Source: UBA4582 sp965657335 (lineage in GTDB: Bacteria; Pseudomonadota; Gammaproteobacteria; Pseudomonadales; Azotimanducaceae). From it: a stretch of 64,000 nucleotides of DNA. Numbering within the stretch: position 1 is the first letter of the stretch; the number at the start of each line of letters is the position of its first letter. A program made the position numbers and the translations under genes. The notes under the pieces are model-generated. The model was not told the origin of the DNA. It worked only from the letters and a program-made list of their open reading frames with translations, and made no database searches. Shown here one piece after another: positions 44,951-54,321 of this stretch. The DNA lies in the NCBI GenBank assembly GCA_965657335.1, contig CBFHOH010000014.1, positions 59,557 through 123,556 on the forward strand. Reading direction: 5' to 3'.

Positions 44951-47215
44951 CTAGTTAGTTCTGATGATTTTTCCAAGACCAGCTTTTCGCATCTGGCCAT
45001 CTACGTATGACTTGATCTCCTTGGCATCGTCCATCTTCAATACTTTGTTCAAGATGCGTTTTGCTTTAGCCAGATCAAACGTTCTGATCGCTAATTTTAC
45101 CATGAGAAGGTTAGTAGAGTTCATGGAAAGTACGTCGTAGCCCATGGCTGTAAGCAATATTGCTGCGGAAGGATTACCCGCCATTTCTCCGCATATACCC
45201 AACGGCTTGTTTTCGCCATGCGCGGCCTCGACGATTTGCTTGAGTGCGGCTAAGACAGCCGGGTGGTATTCCTGATAAAGCTCTGCAACTTGCGCATTAT
45301 TGCGATCAACAGCGAGCATGTACTGAATGAGGTCGTTGCTACCGACGGACAAGAAGTCGACCCGTTTAATGATATCCCTAGCTTGGTACACTGCCGACGG
45401 CACCTCGATCATGACGCCAACAGCCGGCATCTCGACTTTTCGCCCTTCTTCGATCAATTCACGGTAACACTGAGCGATAAGCTTTTTCGCTTCATCAACT
45501 TCAGAGACACTACTCACCATCGGCAGCATAATACGTAAAAACGCGCCAACACCCTCATTGGCTTTGATCATTGCCCTGACTTGGGCAAGAAATATTTCCG
45601 GATGGTCCAGAGTCACACGAATACCGCGCCAACCCAGAAACGGATTCGCTTCTTCAATCGGAAAATAAGTGAGCGCTTTGTCTCCTCCGATATCTAACGT
45701 TCTCATCGTCACATTTCTGGGAGAAAAAGCTTCCAAATGCTCACGATAGATCTCTTTTTGTTCCTCTTCAGTAGGAAAACGGTCTTTCATCATAAAGTGA
45801 ACTTCGGTTCTATACAGACCCACGCCCTCAGCCCCACGATCGAGTGACTTGGCAGCATCGGACATCAAACCGGTATTCACCCACAGCCTAACCCGGTGGC
45901 CATCGCGCGTTTTGCAGGGCAACGTTTTTAACTCTTCTAAGCCCTCAAACAATGCCTCCTCTTCTTTGATCAGATTTTGGTAGAAGCGGATCTGGTCTTC
46001 GTCCGGGTGTGTGATTACCTGACCTTCCTGACCATCGACAATTAGCGGCTTCTCTTCAAGCAACTCAATGGGCAGATCTTCCGCACCCATGACAGATGGA
46101 ACCCCCATCGCCTTGGCAAGAATAGCAACATGAGAGCTACCAGACCCTCTGACTGAAACCAAGCCCTTCAAACAGTCTCGTGGCACACTGGCCAGCATTG
46201 AGGGAGTAAGTTCATCCCCGACTAAAATGGTATCTTTGGGAAATTCCTCGCGACCCCCGGATGAGAACTGAAGCTTTGCAAGCACACGTTGACCAAGATC
46301 ACGAACATCGGCGCCTCGCTCTCGCAGATATGAATTGTCCATGGCTTCAAAGTTAGCAACGTGCAACTCAATCACTTGCCTCAATGCGCCCTGCGCCCAA
46401 TGCCCCTGAACAATCAGCTCTTCGACTTCTCCCGCTATCGCCGAATCGTCCAGCATATGCAGATAGGCATCGAACAGCCCGAGTTCCTCAGGCTTTAGCC
46501 GATCTGAAAGTTTAGCGCCCATTTCCCGGATTTCGTCCCGAACCTCATTGATTGCGACTCTGAACAGGGTAAGTTCGACGTCAATGTTTGCAGTTTTCCG
46601 TTCCGGAACGGTGTTCAGGTTGGCCTCAGGATAGACAACCACGGCAGTACCAAGCGCAATACCGGGCGCACCAACTTTCCCTCTGAATTTACTCGCGGGT
46701 AGGCTCGCAGCATCCGTTGCAACATTGAGTGCCCCAGTAGCTTCTGCATGGGCTATTACACCCGCAAGCTGCGCCGATAGCGTAATCAGGAAGGCTTCTT
46801 CACTTTCATCGTATTTTCTGGCGTGTTGATCCTGCACGACGAGCACACCCAACACCTTTCGATGATGGATAATCGGCACACCTAAAAAAGCCTTGTAGGG
46901 TTCCTCGCCGACTGCCTCAACAAACAGGTACCTAGGATGGGTCGTCGCATTTTCAAGGTTAACCGGCTCTGCACGCTGACCGACGTAACCAACCAGGCCT
47001 TCTTCATGACTCAACGAAACAGAACCCACCGCACTTTGATTGAGCCCTCTGGTCGCCATAAAGACGTACCGACTATCGTCGTCATTGGTCAAGTAAACCG
47101 TGCAAGCCTGAGTGCCCATCGATTCTTGGATTCGATCCACAATAATATTCAGGGCACCCGTCAAGTCACGGGCGGCATTCACCTCCTGTATGACTCTCCT
47201 CAGGATTTCAAGCAT
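44951..47215 (-). CDS. ptsP: phosphoenolpyruvate--protein phosphotransferase PtsP (enzyme I-Ntr)
   Basis: PtsP starts the nitrogen phosphotransferase relay (PEP to NPr to PtsN). The 754-residue protein has an N-terminal GAF domain (about 15-155) that senses glutamine in relatives, then enzyme I domains with the phosphorylated His362 in RGSGSSHVAILAKAMG, the PEP-binding LYRTEVHFM and FLSVGSNDLIQYMLAVDRNN, and the Cys of GICGEMAGNP. The ATG directly abuts the rppH stop (TAGATG). Confidence 0.97.
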   Translation of the reverse strand: MLEILRRVIQEVNAARDLTGALNIIVDRIQESMGTQACTVYLTNDDDSRYVFMATRGLNQSAVGSVSLSHEEGLVGYVGQRAEPVNLENATTHPRYLFVEAVGEEPYKAFLGVPIIHHRKVLGVLVVQDQHARKYDESEEAFLITLSAQLAGVIAHAEATGALNVATDAASLPASKFRGKVGAPGIALGTAVVVYPEANLNTVPERKTANIDVELTLFRVAINEVRDEIREMGAKLSDRLKPEELGLFDAYLHMLDDSAIAGEVEELIVQGHWAQGALRQVIELHVANFEAMDNSYLRERGADVRDLGQRVLAKLQFSSGGREEFPKDTILVGDELTPSMLASVPRDCLKGLVSVRGSGSSHVAILAKAMGVPSVMGAEDLPIELLEEKPLIVDGQEGQVITHPDEDQIRFYQNLIKEEEALFEGLEELKTLPCKTRDGHRVRLWVNTGLMSDAAKSLDRGAEGVGLYRTEVHFMMKDRFPTEEEQKEIYREHLEAFSPRNVTMRTLDIGGDKALTYFPIEEANPFLGWRGIRVTLDHPEIFLAQVRAMIKANEGVGAFLRIMLPMVSSVSEVDEAKKLIAQCYRELIEEGRKVEMPAVGVMIEVPSAVYQARDIIKRVDFLSVGSNDLIQYMLAVDRNNAQVAELYQEYHPAVLAALKQIVEAAHGENKPLGICGEMAGNPSAAILLTAMGYDVLSMNSTNLLMVKLAIRTFDLAKAKRILNKVLKMDDAKEIKSYVDGQMRKAGLGKIIRTN

Positions 47216-47707
47216 CTAGGTACGCGCTCCTGAACCCATACACTTGGATAAATGCGGCGCGAGTTCTTTCATAGCTTTGCGGTAAACCTCCTGCTTAAAC
47301 TGCACTACCTGTCCCAAGGGGTACCAGTAGCTAACCCATTGCCAATGATCAAATTCAGGGGTGTTTGAAATGTCGAATTTCACGTTGGTATCTGGCGCCA
47401 GCATTTTTAACAAAAACCACTTCTGTTTTTGACCAACGAAATCTGAATTGTTCCGGAGCAGTCTTTTGGGTAATTTGTAACGCAACCAGCCGCGTGTGGC
47501 ACCCACGACCTCTACCTCGTGCCGCTTTAACCCTATTTCTTCTCTTAACTCACGAAATAGCGCCTGTTCAGGTGCTTCTTTTGGGTTGATACCACCCTGC
47601 GGAAATTGCCAGGCTTCCTGCCCGACCCTTTTGGCCCAGAGCACACGTCCGTCACCATTAGCCACGATTATGCCCACGTTCGGCCTATAACCTTCCGAAT
47701 CTATCAA
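47216..47707 (-). CDS. rppH: RNA pyrophosphohydrolase
   Basis: RppH removes pyrophosphate from the 5' end of mRNA and so triggers RNase E decay. The 163-residue Nudix protein has the family start MIDSEGYRPNVGIIV and a complete Nudix box, GGINPKEAPEQALFRELREEIG, with FPQGG before it. The rppH-ptsP order is conserved across gammaproteobacteria. It is first in the unit running to fabV and is divergent from the HAD gene. Confidence 0.97.
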   Translation of the reverse strand: MIDSEGYRPNVGIIVANGDGRVLWAKRVGQEAWQFPQGGINPKEAPEQALFRELREEIGLKRHEVEVVGATRGWLRYKLPKRLLRNNSDFVGQKQKWFLLKMLAPDTNVKFDISNTPEFDHWQWVSYWYPLGQVVQFKQEVYRKAMKELAPHLSKCMGSGART

Positions 47708-47848
47708 AACTGCTTCCTGTGTTTTTTCTTTTCATTGTGTCTGAATCAATCTGTTTCAGCAAACCCGCAGCTGATCCGATTCCGCTTGGATGTCAACTGG
47801 CGTAAATTCAGGCTAACATTGCAGCTTCTCAACTTTCGGATCAGCCTC

Positions 47849-48505
47849 TTGCCACTCGCAATTTTTGACCTCGATGAAACGCTTATTTCTGCAGACAGTG
47901 ATCATTGCTGGGGCGAATTTGTGATTCGTAAGGGATTAGTTGAGGAATCAGCACACCGCGCGCTAAACAACCAGTTCTACAACGATTACCGCGCTGGTTG
48001 TCTGGATATCGATGCCTACATGCGGTTTTCGTGTTCTGTGCTGGCGAACACTGATCCAAAACAATTAATCACGCTTCGGGAAGAATTTGTAGCACAAGAG
48101 ATAAAACCCCTCGTGCAGTCAGGCGCTGTCGAGCTTGTCGAGTCGCATCGCAGGGCTGGTGACACCCTCATGATTATTACTGCAACAATCGAATTTATCA
48201 CCCGACCGATTGCAGATCTGTTCGGTATTGATACGCTCATTGCACCGATCCCCGAAATTCGAGATGGCAGATACACGGGTGAGCTTTCAGGTATACCGAG
48301 TTTTCGCGAAGGTAAAGTTATAAGACTTAACGATTGGTTAAAAGATAATCCAAGCTCTCTGGTCGGCAGTTACTTTTATTCAGACTCAATTAATGATCTG
48401 CCACTACTTGAACTCGTGGATAATCCAACGGCAGTAAACCCGGATGAATCCCTGCAAACAGTCGCAGAAAAAAGAGGCTGGCAAATTCTGAACTTCAGAA
48501 CGTAG
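47849..48505 (+). CDS. HAD superfamily hydrolase, subfamily IB (SerB-like)
   Basis: A 218-residue HAD-IB phosphatase from a TTG at 47849. Motif I is AIFDLDETLISADSDHCWGEF (Asp7, Asp9), motif II is MIITATIEFITRPIA and motif IV is YFYSDSINDLPLL. The frame is open to 47606, but that part is antisense to rppH and unlike the family; homologues begin just before the first motif. The ligand is unknown; relatives include phosphoserine and phosphoethanolamine-type phosphatases. A HAD gene beside rppH is also seen in Pseudomonas. Confidence 0.82.
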   Translation: MPLAIFDLDETLISADSDHCWGEFVIRKGLVEESAHRALNNQFYNDYRAGCLDIDAYMRFSCSVLANTDPKQLITLREEFVAQEIKPLVQSGAVELVESHRRAGDTLMIITATIEFITRPIADLFGIDTLIAPIPEIRDGRYTGELSGIPSFREGKVIRLNDWLKDNPSSLVGSYFYSDSINDLPLLELVDNPTAVNPDESLQTVAEKRGWQILNFRT

Positions 48506-48516
48506 GTGTCGGAGAG

Positions 48517-49653
48517 TTGATTAAGTCCATAACCATAGGCGAAAAACTTGCTGGCATTGTGATGCTTAGCCAACTTTTGGTCGCCTGTGACAGTTCCAAC
48601 GACGTCAAGACCCAGCACAAAATCAGCCTTGACGAAATAAATACCAGCGCAGGTATTTTTTCTGAACGAACCCTCGCAAGTACACAAGCCGCCTCTCACC
48701 ATATTGATTTGTTGAATAAGTCTATTGCGTTATTTCTTTCCGAACCCACTGAAGACAACAGGTTGGCGCTCGGCGAGAGCTGGAAAAAGTCGCACGGGAC
48801 CATGATCATCTCAGGCACACAAACTTCGGCTGATGACCTTCCAGCAAATCGCTCATCGTCGTTGCTCTATCATATTGATGCCTGGCCGATTCAGCCGGGA
48901 TACGTCGATTCAATCGATGGCTACCCCAGCAGCGGCATCGTCAACGACAGCACCGTTTCCTTATCTGCTGAATCTCTGGCCTTACAGCATGGTTTCTCTG
49001 ATACAGAAGAAATTATCTTCGGCTTTCATCCACTTGAGTACCTGATTTTTGCAAAAACGGCGCTCGACTACCAACAGCAGGAACACCAACAAACTTCCAT
49101 ACAAGCGATCGACGTAACGCAGCAAATGGTGTACGAGGACCCTAGCGAAGATCCAATATACCGACGTAGAACACTACTTAGATTGTTAGGAAATGAGCTG
49201 AAAGATTCCGTTAGCACTTATCTCGCTACCCGCCTAGAGCAAGTTCCCTACGCGCCATCTGTTAGCGAAAATCAACAGCAAGCGGCGCGGACCGCTATCA
49301 CGCTGATTGACGTCGCGCACAGTCATGCGACGCGCGGTTTTGAAGAAAGTCACTTACTGCTTGACTCGGACCAGAGTCACAGTATGTACAGCCAGACTAC
49401 TCACCTCGATGTTTCGCAGCGACTCGGTAGTTTATCTTCGATGCTTAACGAACCAATCTGGCTATCAAGTTCGCTTAGAAGAGTCGATAAAAGAATTGAG
49501 CAAGATCTACAAACCACGCTAGCACAGGGCATAATGATCGTCGAGAAAGGACAATTCAGCGAATCTGACCGTGCGAGACTGGTGACTGTTTTTTCCGCAT
49601 TACGCCATCAACTAGCGGATCTGAGGATCAAACTTGGAGGCGACGATTATTAG
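48517..49653 (+). CDS. imelysin-family (M75) lipoprotein
   Basis: A 378-residue exported protein. The N-terminus has a signal peptide ending in the lipobox LLVAC, with Cys24 as the lipidated residue. The GxHxxE motif of the imelysin/M75 family is present as GFHPLE (169-174). Related proteins (EfeO, Irp, algal p19-like) bind iron or are iron-regulated; no peptidase activity is assumed. The start is a TTG at 48517 with GGAGAG just upstream, slightly too close; no other start gives a full signal peptide. It begins 11 bp after the HAD gene and overlaps gcvPB tail to tail by 4 bp. Confidence 0.75.
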   Translation: MIKSITIGEKLAGIVMLSQLLVACDSSNDVKTQHKISLDEINTSAGIFSERTLASTQAASHHIDLLNKSIALFLSEPTEDNRLALGESWKKSHGTMIISGTQTSADDLPANRSSSLLYHIDAWPIQPGYVDSIDGYPSSGIVNDSTVSLSAESLALQHGFSDTEEIIFGFHPLEYLIFAKTALDYQQQEHQQTSIQAIDVTQQMVYEDPSEDPIYRRRTLLRLLGNELKDSVSTYLATRLEQVPYAPSVSENQQQAARTAITLIDVAHSHATRGFEESHLLLDSDQSHSMYSQTTHLDVSQRLGSLSSMLNEPIWLSSSLRRVDKRIEQDLQTTLAQGIMIVEKGQFSESDRARLVTVFSALRHQLADLRIKLGGDDY

Positions 49654-51110
49654 CCTTTGTACCCCAAATCCAGATCCCGCGCCGCCTTGACATCATCCAG
49701 CCGTTTAACCGGCATGGTAGATGGTGCGCTGGTGACCAGCTCAGGTGTATTCCTTGCCTCGGCAAGAATCGCTTTCATTGCCGCAACAAAACCATCTATT
49801 TCCTGTCGACTTTCCGTTTCTGTTGGCTCTATCAGCAAACACTCCGGTATCAATAAGGGAAAGTAGGTTGTAGGCGCATGATATCCGTAATCGAGCAAAC
49901 GCTTCGCGAAGTCCATTGCATTAACACCTAAATCTTTCGCTTCCCGCGACATACTCACGATAAACTCGTGCGTCGCGCGCCGGTCTGGGTAGGCAAGTTT
50001 AAAACCCGCTTCAGCCAACTGGTTAGCCATATAGTTAGCATTCAGGGTGGCATATTCGCCTACTCGATTCATACCTTCGTTGCCCAACAACCTAGCATAG
50101 GCGTATGCCCTGAGCAGAATACCCGTGTTACCCATAAAAGCCGACAGGTTACCGATACTATCAGGAATCTCGTCTTTGCCTTTCCAGTAGTATCTGTTTT
50201 CATCGCCAGAACTATCGAGACCAACTATCGGGGTAGGAACGAAAGGCTCAAGTCTTGGACCCACGCCGACAGGTCCCGCTCCGGGTCCTCCGCCGCCGTG
50301 AGGTGTTGCAAACGTTTTGTGTAGGTTCATATGTAATACATCAAACCCCATGTCGCCGGGTTTCACTTTTCCGAGTATCGCGTTCAGATTTGCTCCATCG
50401 TAATAAAGCAAGCCGCCGGCATCGTGAACAAGCTCTGCAATTTCCTTAATCTTTCGTTCGAATACACCGCACGTCGACGGGTTCGTCATCATCAGACCGG
50501 CAGTCTGCGGCCCTACCGCGGCGCGCAATGCTTCGATATCAACGTCGCCATCTTTGCCTACAGCAACTTCACGCACAGTGTAACCACACATGACTGCTGT
50601 TGCCGGATTAGTGCCATGGGCAGCATTGGGGATGAGGATTTCAGTTCGCCCAACGTCGTTATTTTTTTCGTGGTACGCACGAATCATCGCGACACCAGCA
50701 AATTCTCCTTGAGCGCCAGCCATCGGAGTTAAAGAGACGGTCTTCATCCCGGTCACATCTTTAAGATACTCCTGCAACTCATAGAGACATGATAATACAC
50801 CCTGACTAAAACACTCTGGCGCCAATGGGTGCCGGTTCAAAAAACCAGGAATGCTGGCTGCAGCATGCGCCCCACGCGGGTTGTATTTCATCGTGCATGA
50901 GCCAAGTGGATAGAACTCGCCGTCAATCGAGAAATTTTTCTTCGACAAATTAGTGAAATGCCGCACGACCTGCAGTTCGGAAACTTCAGGTAAACCAACT
51001 GCGCTTTTACGCAAATATTCGGCAGGAATCTCGTGATTATCCGGAATCTCTGTCTTTTCGTACTGCGCTGCCGCGGTTCTTCCTTCTGCACCGATTTCGT
51101 AAATTAGCAT
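49650..51110 (-). CDS. gcvPB: glycine dehydrogenase (decarboxylating) subunit 2
   Basis: The PLP-binding half of the glycine cleavage P protein. From the ATG at 51110 it has 486 residues; the PLP lysine is Lys265 in HMNLHKTFATPHGGGGPG, and GSCTMKYNPRG and FPLLIPECLLIEPTE are family signatures. This ATG has a strong GGAGG six bases upstream and overlaps the end of gcvPA by 7 bp, so a TTG at 51125 is less likely. With gcvPA it replaces the single long GcvP of most gammaproteobacteria. Confidence 0.96.
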   Translation of the reverse strand: MLIYEIGAEGRTAAAQYEKTEIPDNHEIPAEYLRKSAVGLPEVSELQVVRHFTNLSKKNFSIDGEFYPLGSCTMKYNPRGAHAAASIPGFLNRHPLAPECFSQGVLSCLYELQEYLKDVTGMKTVSLTPMAGAQGEFAGVAMIRAYHEKNNDVGRTEILIPNAAHGTNPATAVMCGYTVREVAVGKDGDVDIEALRAAVGPQTAGLMMTNPSTCGVFERKIKEIAELVHDAGGLLYYDGANLNAILGKVKPGDMGFDVLHMNLHKTFATPHGGGGPGAGPVGVGPRLEPFVPTPIVGLDSSGDENRYYWKGKDEIPDSIGNLSAFMGNTGILLRAYAYARLLGNEGMNRVGEYATLNANYMANQLAEAGFKLAYPDRRATHEFIVSMSREAKDLGVNAMDFAKRLLDYGYHAPTTYFPLLIPECLLIEPTETESRQEIDGFVAAMKAILAEARNTPELVTSAPSTMPVKRLDDVKAARDLDLGYKG

Positions 51111-52477
51111 GATGCACCTCCGCAAGCCGCTTCAAGGCTGGTTGCAAATAATTCGATATCTTCAAGTGTCTTAGTTTCCGTTGCGTTCACCAAGAGGCAG
51201 TCGCTCAAAGCCGGGTCGTCGGATAGAGACAAATCAAAACCGCCCAAAATTTTTGACTTTGACATTGATTCAAGCACCTCAGCAGGAGCTCTTGGCAATT
51301 TCAGCACAACTTCGTGAAAAACAGGCGCAGTAAAGCGTCGCGAAACACCCTCAATCTTTGTTGCGCGTTCAAGCAACGCAATAATGTTTTCGTGGCATTT
51401 GTTTGCGACGGACCTAAGCCCTGTATTGCCCAATAAGCTCATATAAATTGTCGCAGCTGTCACGAGCAATCCCTGGTTTGTGCAAATATTCGAAGTCGAT
51501 TTCGCCCGCCGTATGTGTTGTTCTCTTGCCTGAAGCGTTAACGCAAAACCTCTTTTTCCATCTAGATCGACCGTCTGGCCGATGATCCTTCCAGGCATTT
51601 GTCTCACGATGCTTTGCCTGCAGCACATGAACCCGGCATAGGGACCACCTGAAGCAAGAGGAATACCTAGCGGTTGGCCTTCGCCGACCACGATATCGAC
51701 CCCGTCTTCGCCCCATTCTCCTGGTGGCTTAAGCAAACCGAGCGCTGTTGGGTTTACAACCGCTATCACCAGTGCACCTTGAGATTTTGCCCATTCAGTG
51801 AGTGCATCGATTTGTTCTATGCCACCAAAAAAATTGGGGCACGGGATAACAAGCGCCGCGATATCTTCGCCTTCATAAGCGTTAAGCGATTCCATTGCTG
51901 TGCGGCCCGCGTCCTGATCGTAGTCTAATAGCTCAAGCGTAATTTTTTGATTGGTAACAATGTTACGGCAGGCACTAACATAAGTCGGATTCAACGTGCC
52001 GGCGCATAGTATCCGCTTGGACTTTGACTTACGGTTCGCTCTTACAGCCATTAAAATCCCTTCCGCCAACGCTGATGCACCTTCGTACACTGACGCGTTT
52101 GCGACATCCATACCTGTTAGGCGTGTGATCATTGATTGAAATTCATAAATCAACTGAAGCGTTCCTTGACTCGCTTCTGCTTGATATGGCGTATATGCGG
52201 TCATATATTCGCCACGCCCGACGATATTCCATACAGCAGCCGGAATATGATGCTCATAGGCGCCAGCACCCAGAAACGACAGTTTGACTTCATCGCTTGC
52301 GGCACGATCGTTCATCAGTCGCATTAGCGCCATTTCAGAAATGCCCGCAGGCGTTTGATCCAAGACGCCAGATTTAAGCTCGGGGGGAATTTCATCGAAT
52401 AACGCTTCGATGGAATCGACACCAACTGATTCGAGCATGAACTGCTCGTCTTGTTTAGTGTGTGGCACAAATGGCAT
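51104..52477 (-). CDS. gcvPA: glycine dehydrogenase (decarboxylating) subunit 1
   Basis: The N-terminal half of the split glycine cleavage P protein, 457 residues. It starts MPFVPHTKQDEQFMLESVGV and contains FLGAGAYEHHIPAAVWNI, YTPYQAEASQGTLQLIYEFQ and GEGQPLGIPLASGGPYAGFM, all typical of subunit 1. It has no PLP lysine; that is in gcvPB. GAGG lies about 8 bases before the ATG. The gap to gcvH is 77 bp. Confidence 0.96.
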   Translation of the reverse strand: MPFVPHTKQDEQFMLESVGVDSIEALFDEIPPELKSGVLDQTPAGISEMALMRLMNDRAASDEVKLSFLGAGAYEHHIPAAVWNIVGRGEYMTAYTPYQAEASQGTLQLIYEFQSMITRLTGMDVANASVYEGASALAEGILMAVRANRKSKSKRILCAGTLNPTYVSACRNIVTNQKITLELLDYDQDAGRTAMESLNAYEGEDIAALVIPCPNFFGGIEQIDALTEWAKSQGALVIAVVNPTALGLLKPPGEWGEDGVDIVVGEGQPLGIPLASGGPYAGFMCCRQSIVRQMPGRIIGQTVDLDGKRGFALTLQAREQHIRRAKSTSNICTNQGLLVTAATIYMSLLGNTGLRSVANKCHENIIALLERATKIEGVSRRFTAPVFHEVVLKLPRAPAEVLESMSKSKILGGFDLSLSDDPALSDCLLVNATETKTLEDIELFATSLEAACGGASC

Positions 52478-52554
52478 AACTATGACCTCATGGATTATCC
52501 GGGTCAGATCCCGGATTGAAAAAATTTAAACGACAGGGTAAGTGCAATACGGAG

Positions 52555-52950
52555 TTAATGTCCTTCGCTCTCGCATAGACTTTCGTACGCGCTGGCATCC
52601 AGCAGCGCATCCAATTCTTGCAAATCTGATGGTTTCACCTTAAAAAACCAGCCCTTATCGTGGGGGGCCTCGTTCACGATTTCAGGCTCATCTTCTAAGG
52701 TTGAATTTACCTCAACAATTGTGCCGGAAATGGGTGCGTAGATATCAGAAGCCGCTTTTACGGACTCTACAACACCCGCTTCATCACCTACGCTCAGGGC
52801 GAGCTCAAGCTCTGGTAGCTCAACGAAAACTACGTCTCCCAGTGCCTCCTGTGCATGGTCGGAGATTCCAATCGTCGCTGTACCATCTTCCTCGATACGC
52901 ACCCATTCGTGGCTGCTTGCATACTTTAGGTCACCTGGAAATTCTGCCAT
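52555..52950 (-). CDS. gcvH: glycine cleavage system H protein
   Basis: GcvH carries the aminomethyl group on a lipoyl lysine between the P, T and L proteins. From the ATG at 52950 it is 131 residues, the family length, starting MAEFPGDLKYASSHEW. The lipoyl site is Lys65 in GVVESVKAASDIYAP. The frame extends to 53007, but that segment is unlike the family. It lies 103 bp after gcvT. Confidence 0.96.
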   Translation of the reverse strand: MAEFPGDLKYASSHEWVRIEEDGTATIGISDHAQEALGDVVFVELPELELALSVGDEAGVVESVKAASDIYAPISGTIVEVNSTLEDEPEIVNEAPHDKGWFFKVKPSDLQELDALLDASAYESLCESEGH

Positions 52951-53053
52951 TTTTGGTTTCGCCTTTAATTTAGTGTTATTTGCGCGTTTGATGAATTGTC
53001 TGGGCAAATCCCAACAACTCGGTTAAGTACCATCATTTATTGACTGTGAAAAG

Positions 53054-54166
53054 TTACTGGTTTTCGTCAGCCTGAATCTTGTAGACCTTTTTACCGTTTC
53101 TTGCAAAAGGCGGCTGTACTCTTTCCACCCGATGTCTTTTGCCCCTAATTTCGACTTCGAGGTTTTCCTTACCAGTATTCACCCGGGCCAGCGCGATGGA
53201 GTGTTGCAGCGTAGGAGAAAATGCGCCGCTAGTAACTTCACCTACCATCTCCTCACCTGAATAGATTTGATAATGCGCCCTGATCACGCCGCGACTCAAC
53301 ATTACTAACCCGACAAGCTCTTGATCAACACCTTCTTTTGCTTGTTCAACGAGCTTCTTTTTCCCTATGAAGTCTCGTGCTTCATCCAGAACAACCGTGA
53401 TCTCCATATTAGATTCGAAAGGCGTAACTGTTTCATCCATATCGCTGCCGTATAGATTCATACCCGCTTCTAATCGCAATGTATCCCGAGCACCAAGACC
53501 AATTGGCGAGACCCCGGCTTTGACCAACTGCTCCCACAATGCAACCGCGTCAGCCGCAGGCAATATAATTTCCACGCCTTTCTCGCCGGTGTAACCCGTT
53601 CTAGCCAGAAACCAAGTACCAGACCAGCCGCCGATAAAAGGCTTTAATCCTGCTACATAGTCTGCCTCGACTGCTTTGCCATTCGCTTGCAGTACGTCCT
53701 GTATACGCACGAGAGATTCAGGTCCCTGAATCGCAAGGATAGACAACTCAGGTCGTTCCGTGAGCGAGCAATTAAATCCGGCAATTTGCTGTGTCATCCA
53801 CTGCAGGTCTTTTTCCCGAGTCGCGCAATTTACAACGATACGAAAACCTTCACCATCCCGATAAACAATTAGATCGTCTAGCACGCCGCCGGCTTCGTTG
53901 AGCATCGCGCTGTAAAGTGCGCGCCCATCACGATCGAGCTTCGACACATCATTGGGAAGCAGATTTAACAAATACGCTTTCGCATCGGGCCCGCTTAAAT
54001 CAATGACCGTCATGTGGGACACGTCGCATACACCTACACTGTTTCGTACCAGGTGATGTTCCTCCAACTGAGAGCCATAATGTATCGGCATATCCCAGCC
54101 GCCAAAATCTACCATTTTGGCGTTCGACGCTAAATGCTGCGGGTAAATGGCAGTTCTTAGACCCAT
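53054..54166 (-). CDS. gcvT: glycine cleavage system T protein (aminomethyltransferase)
   Basis: GcvT moves the methylene group from lipoylated GcvH to tetrahydrofolate, releasing ammonia. The 370-residue protein begins LRTAIYPQHLASNAKMVDFGGWDMPIHY and has the folate-site Asp region in GVCDVSHMTVIDLSG, FLARTGYTGEKGVEI and RLEAGMNLYGSDMDE. AGGACGAG precedes the ATG. It starts the gcvT-gcvH-gcvPA-gcvPB unit, 155 bp downstream of ubiH. I saw no glycine-riboswitch-like leader in that gap. Confidence 0.97.
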   Translation of the reverse strand: MGLRTAIYPQHLASNAKMVDFGGWDMPIHYGSQLEEHHLVRNSVGVCDVSHMTVIDLSGPDAKAYLLNLLPNDVSKLDRDGRALYSAMLNEAGGVLDDLIVYRDGEGFRIVVNCATREKDLQWMTQQIAGFNCSLTERPELSILAIQGPESLVRIQDVLQANGKAVEADYVAGLKPFIGGWSGTWFLARTGYTGEKGVEIILPAADAVALWEQLVKAGVSPIGLGARDTLRLEAGMNLYGSDMDETVTPFESNMEITVVLDEARDFIGKKKLVEQAKEGVDQELVGLVMLSRGVIRAHYQIYSGEEMVGEVTSGAFSPTLQHSIALARVNTGKENLEVEIRGKRHRVERVQPPFARNGKKVYKIQADENQ

Positions 54167-54321
54167 CTGGTGCTCGTCCTAAAAAAGTGGCTTATTCTAA
54201 CGGGTTCTATACGATGGGAATAGTGATCTTGGCTCAATCCCGGTTTGAATTATTCTAATGAACCAACAGAAATCGAGTCATCCAGCATCAAGCGCTTCGC
54301 GGCCTCTGGCGCAGATGTTTG

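Noticed and set aside
44941..44952. 12-bp palindrome AGAGCATGCTCT at the end of ptsP
   Set aside because: Palindromes of this length are expected several times by chance in 64 kb, and it partly overlaps coding sequence.
47606..47848. Long N-terminal extension of the HAD hydrolase
   Set aside because: It is antisense to rppH and homologues begin at the first HAD motif; the TTG at 47849 fits better.
54167..54321. Glycine riboswitch upstream of gcvT
   Set aside because: The 155-bp gap shows no paired tandem aptamer structure or recognisable conserved core.
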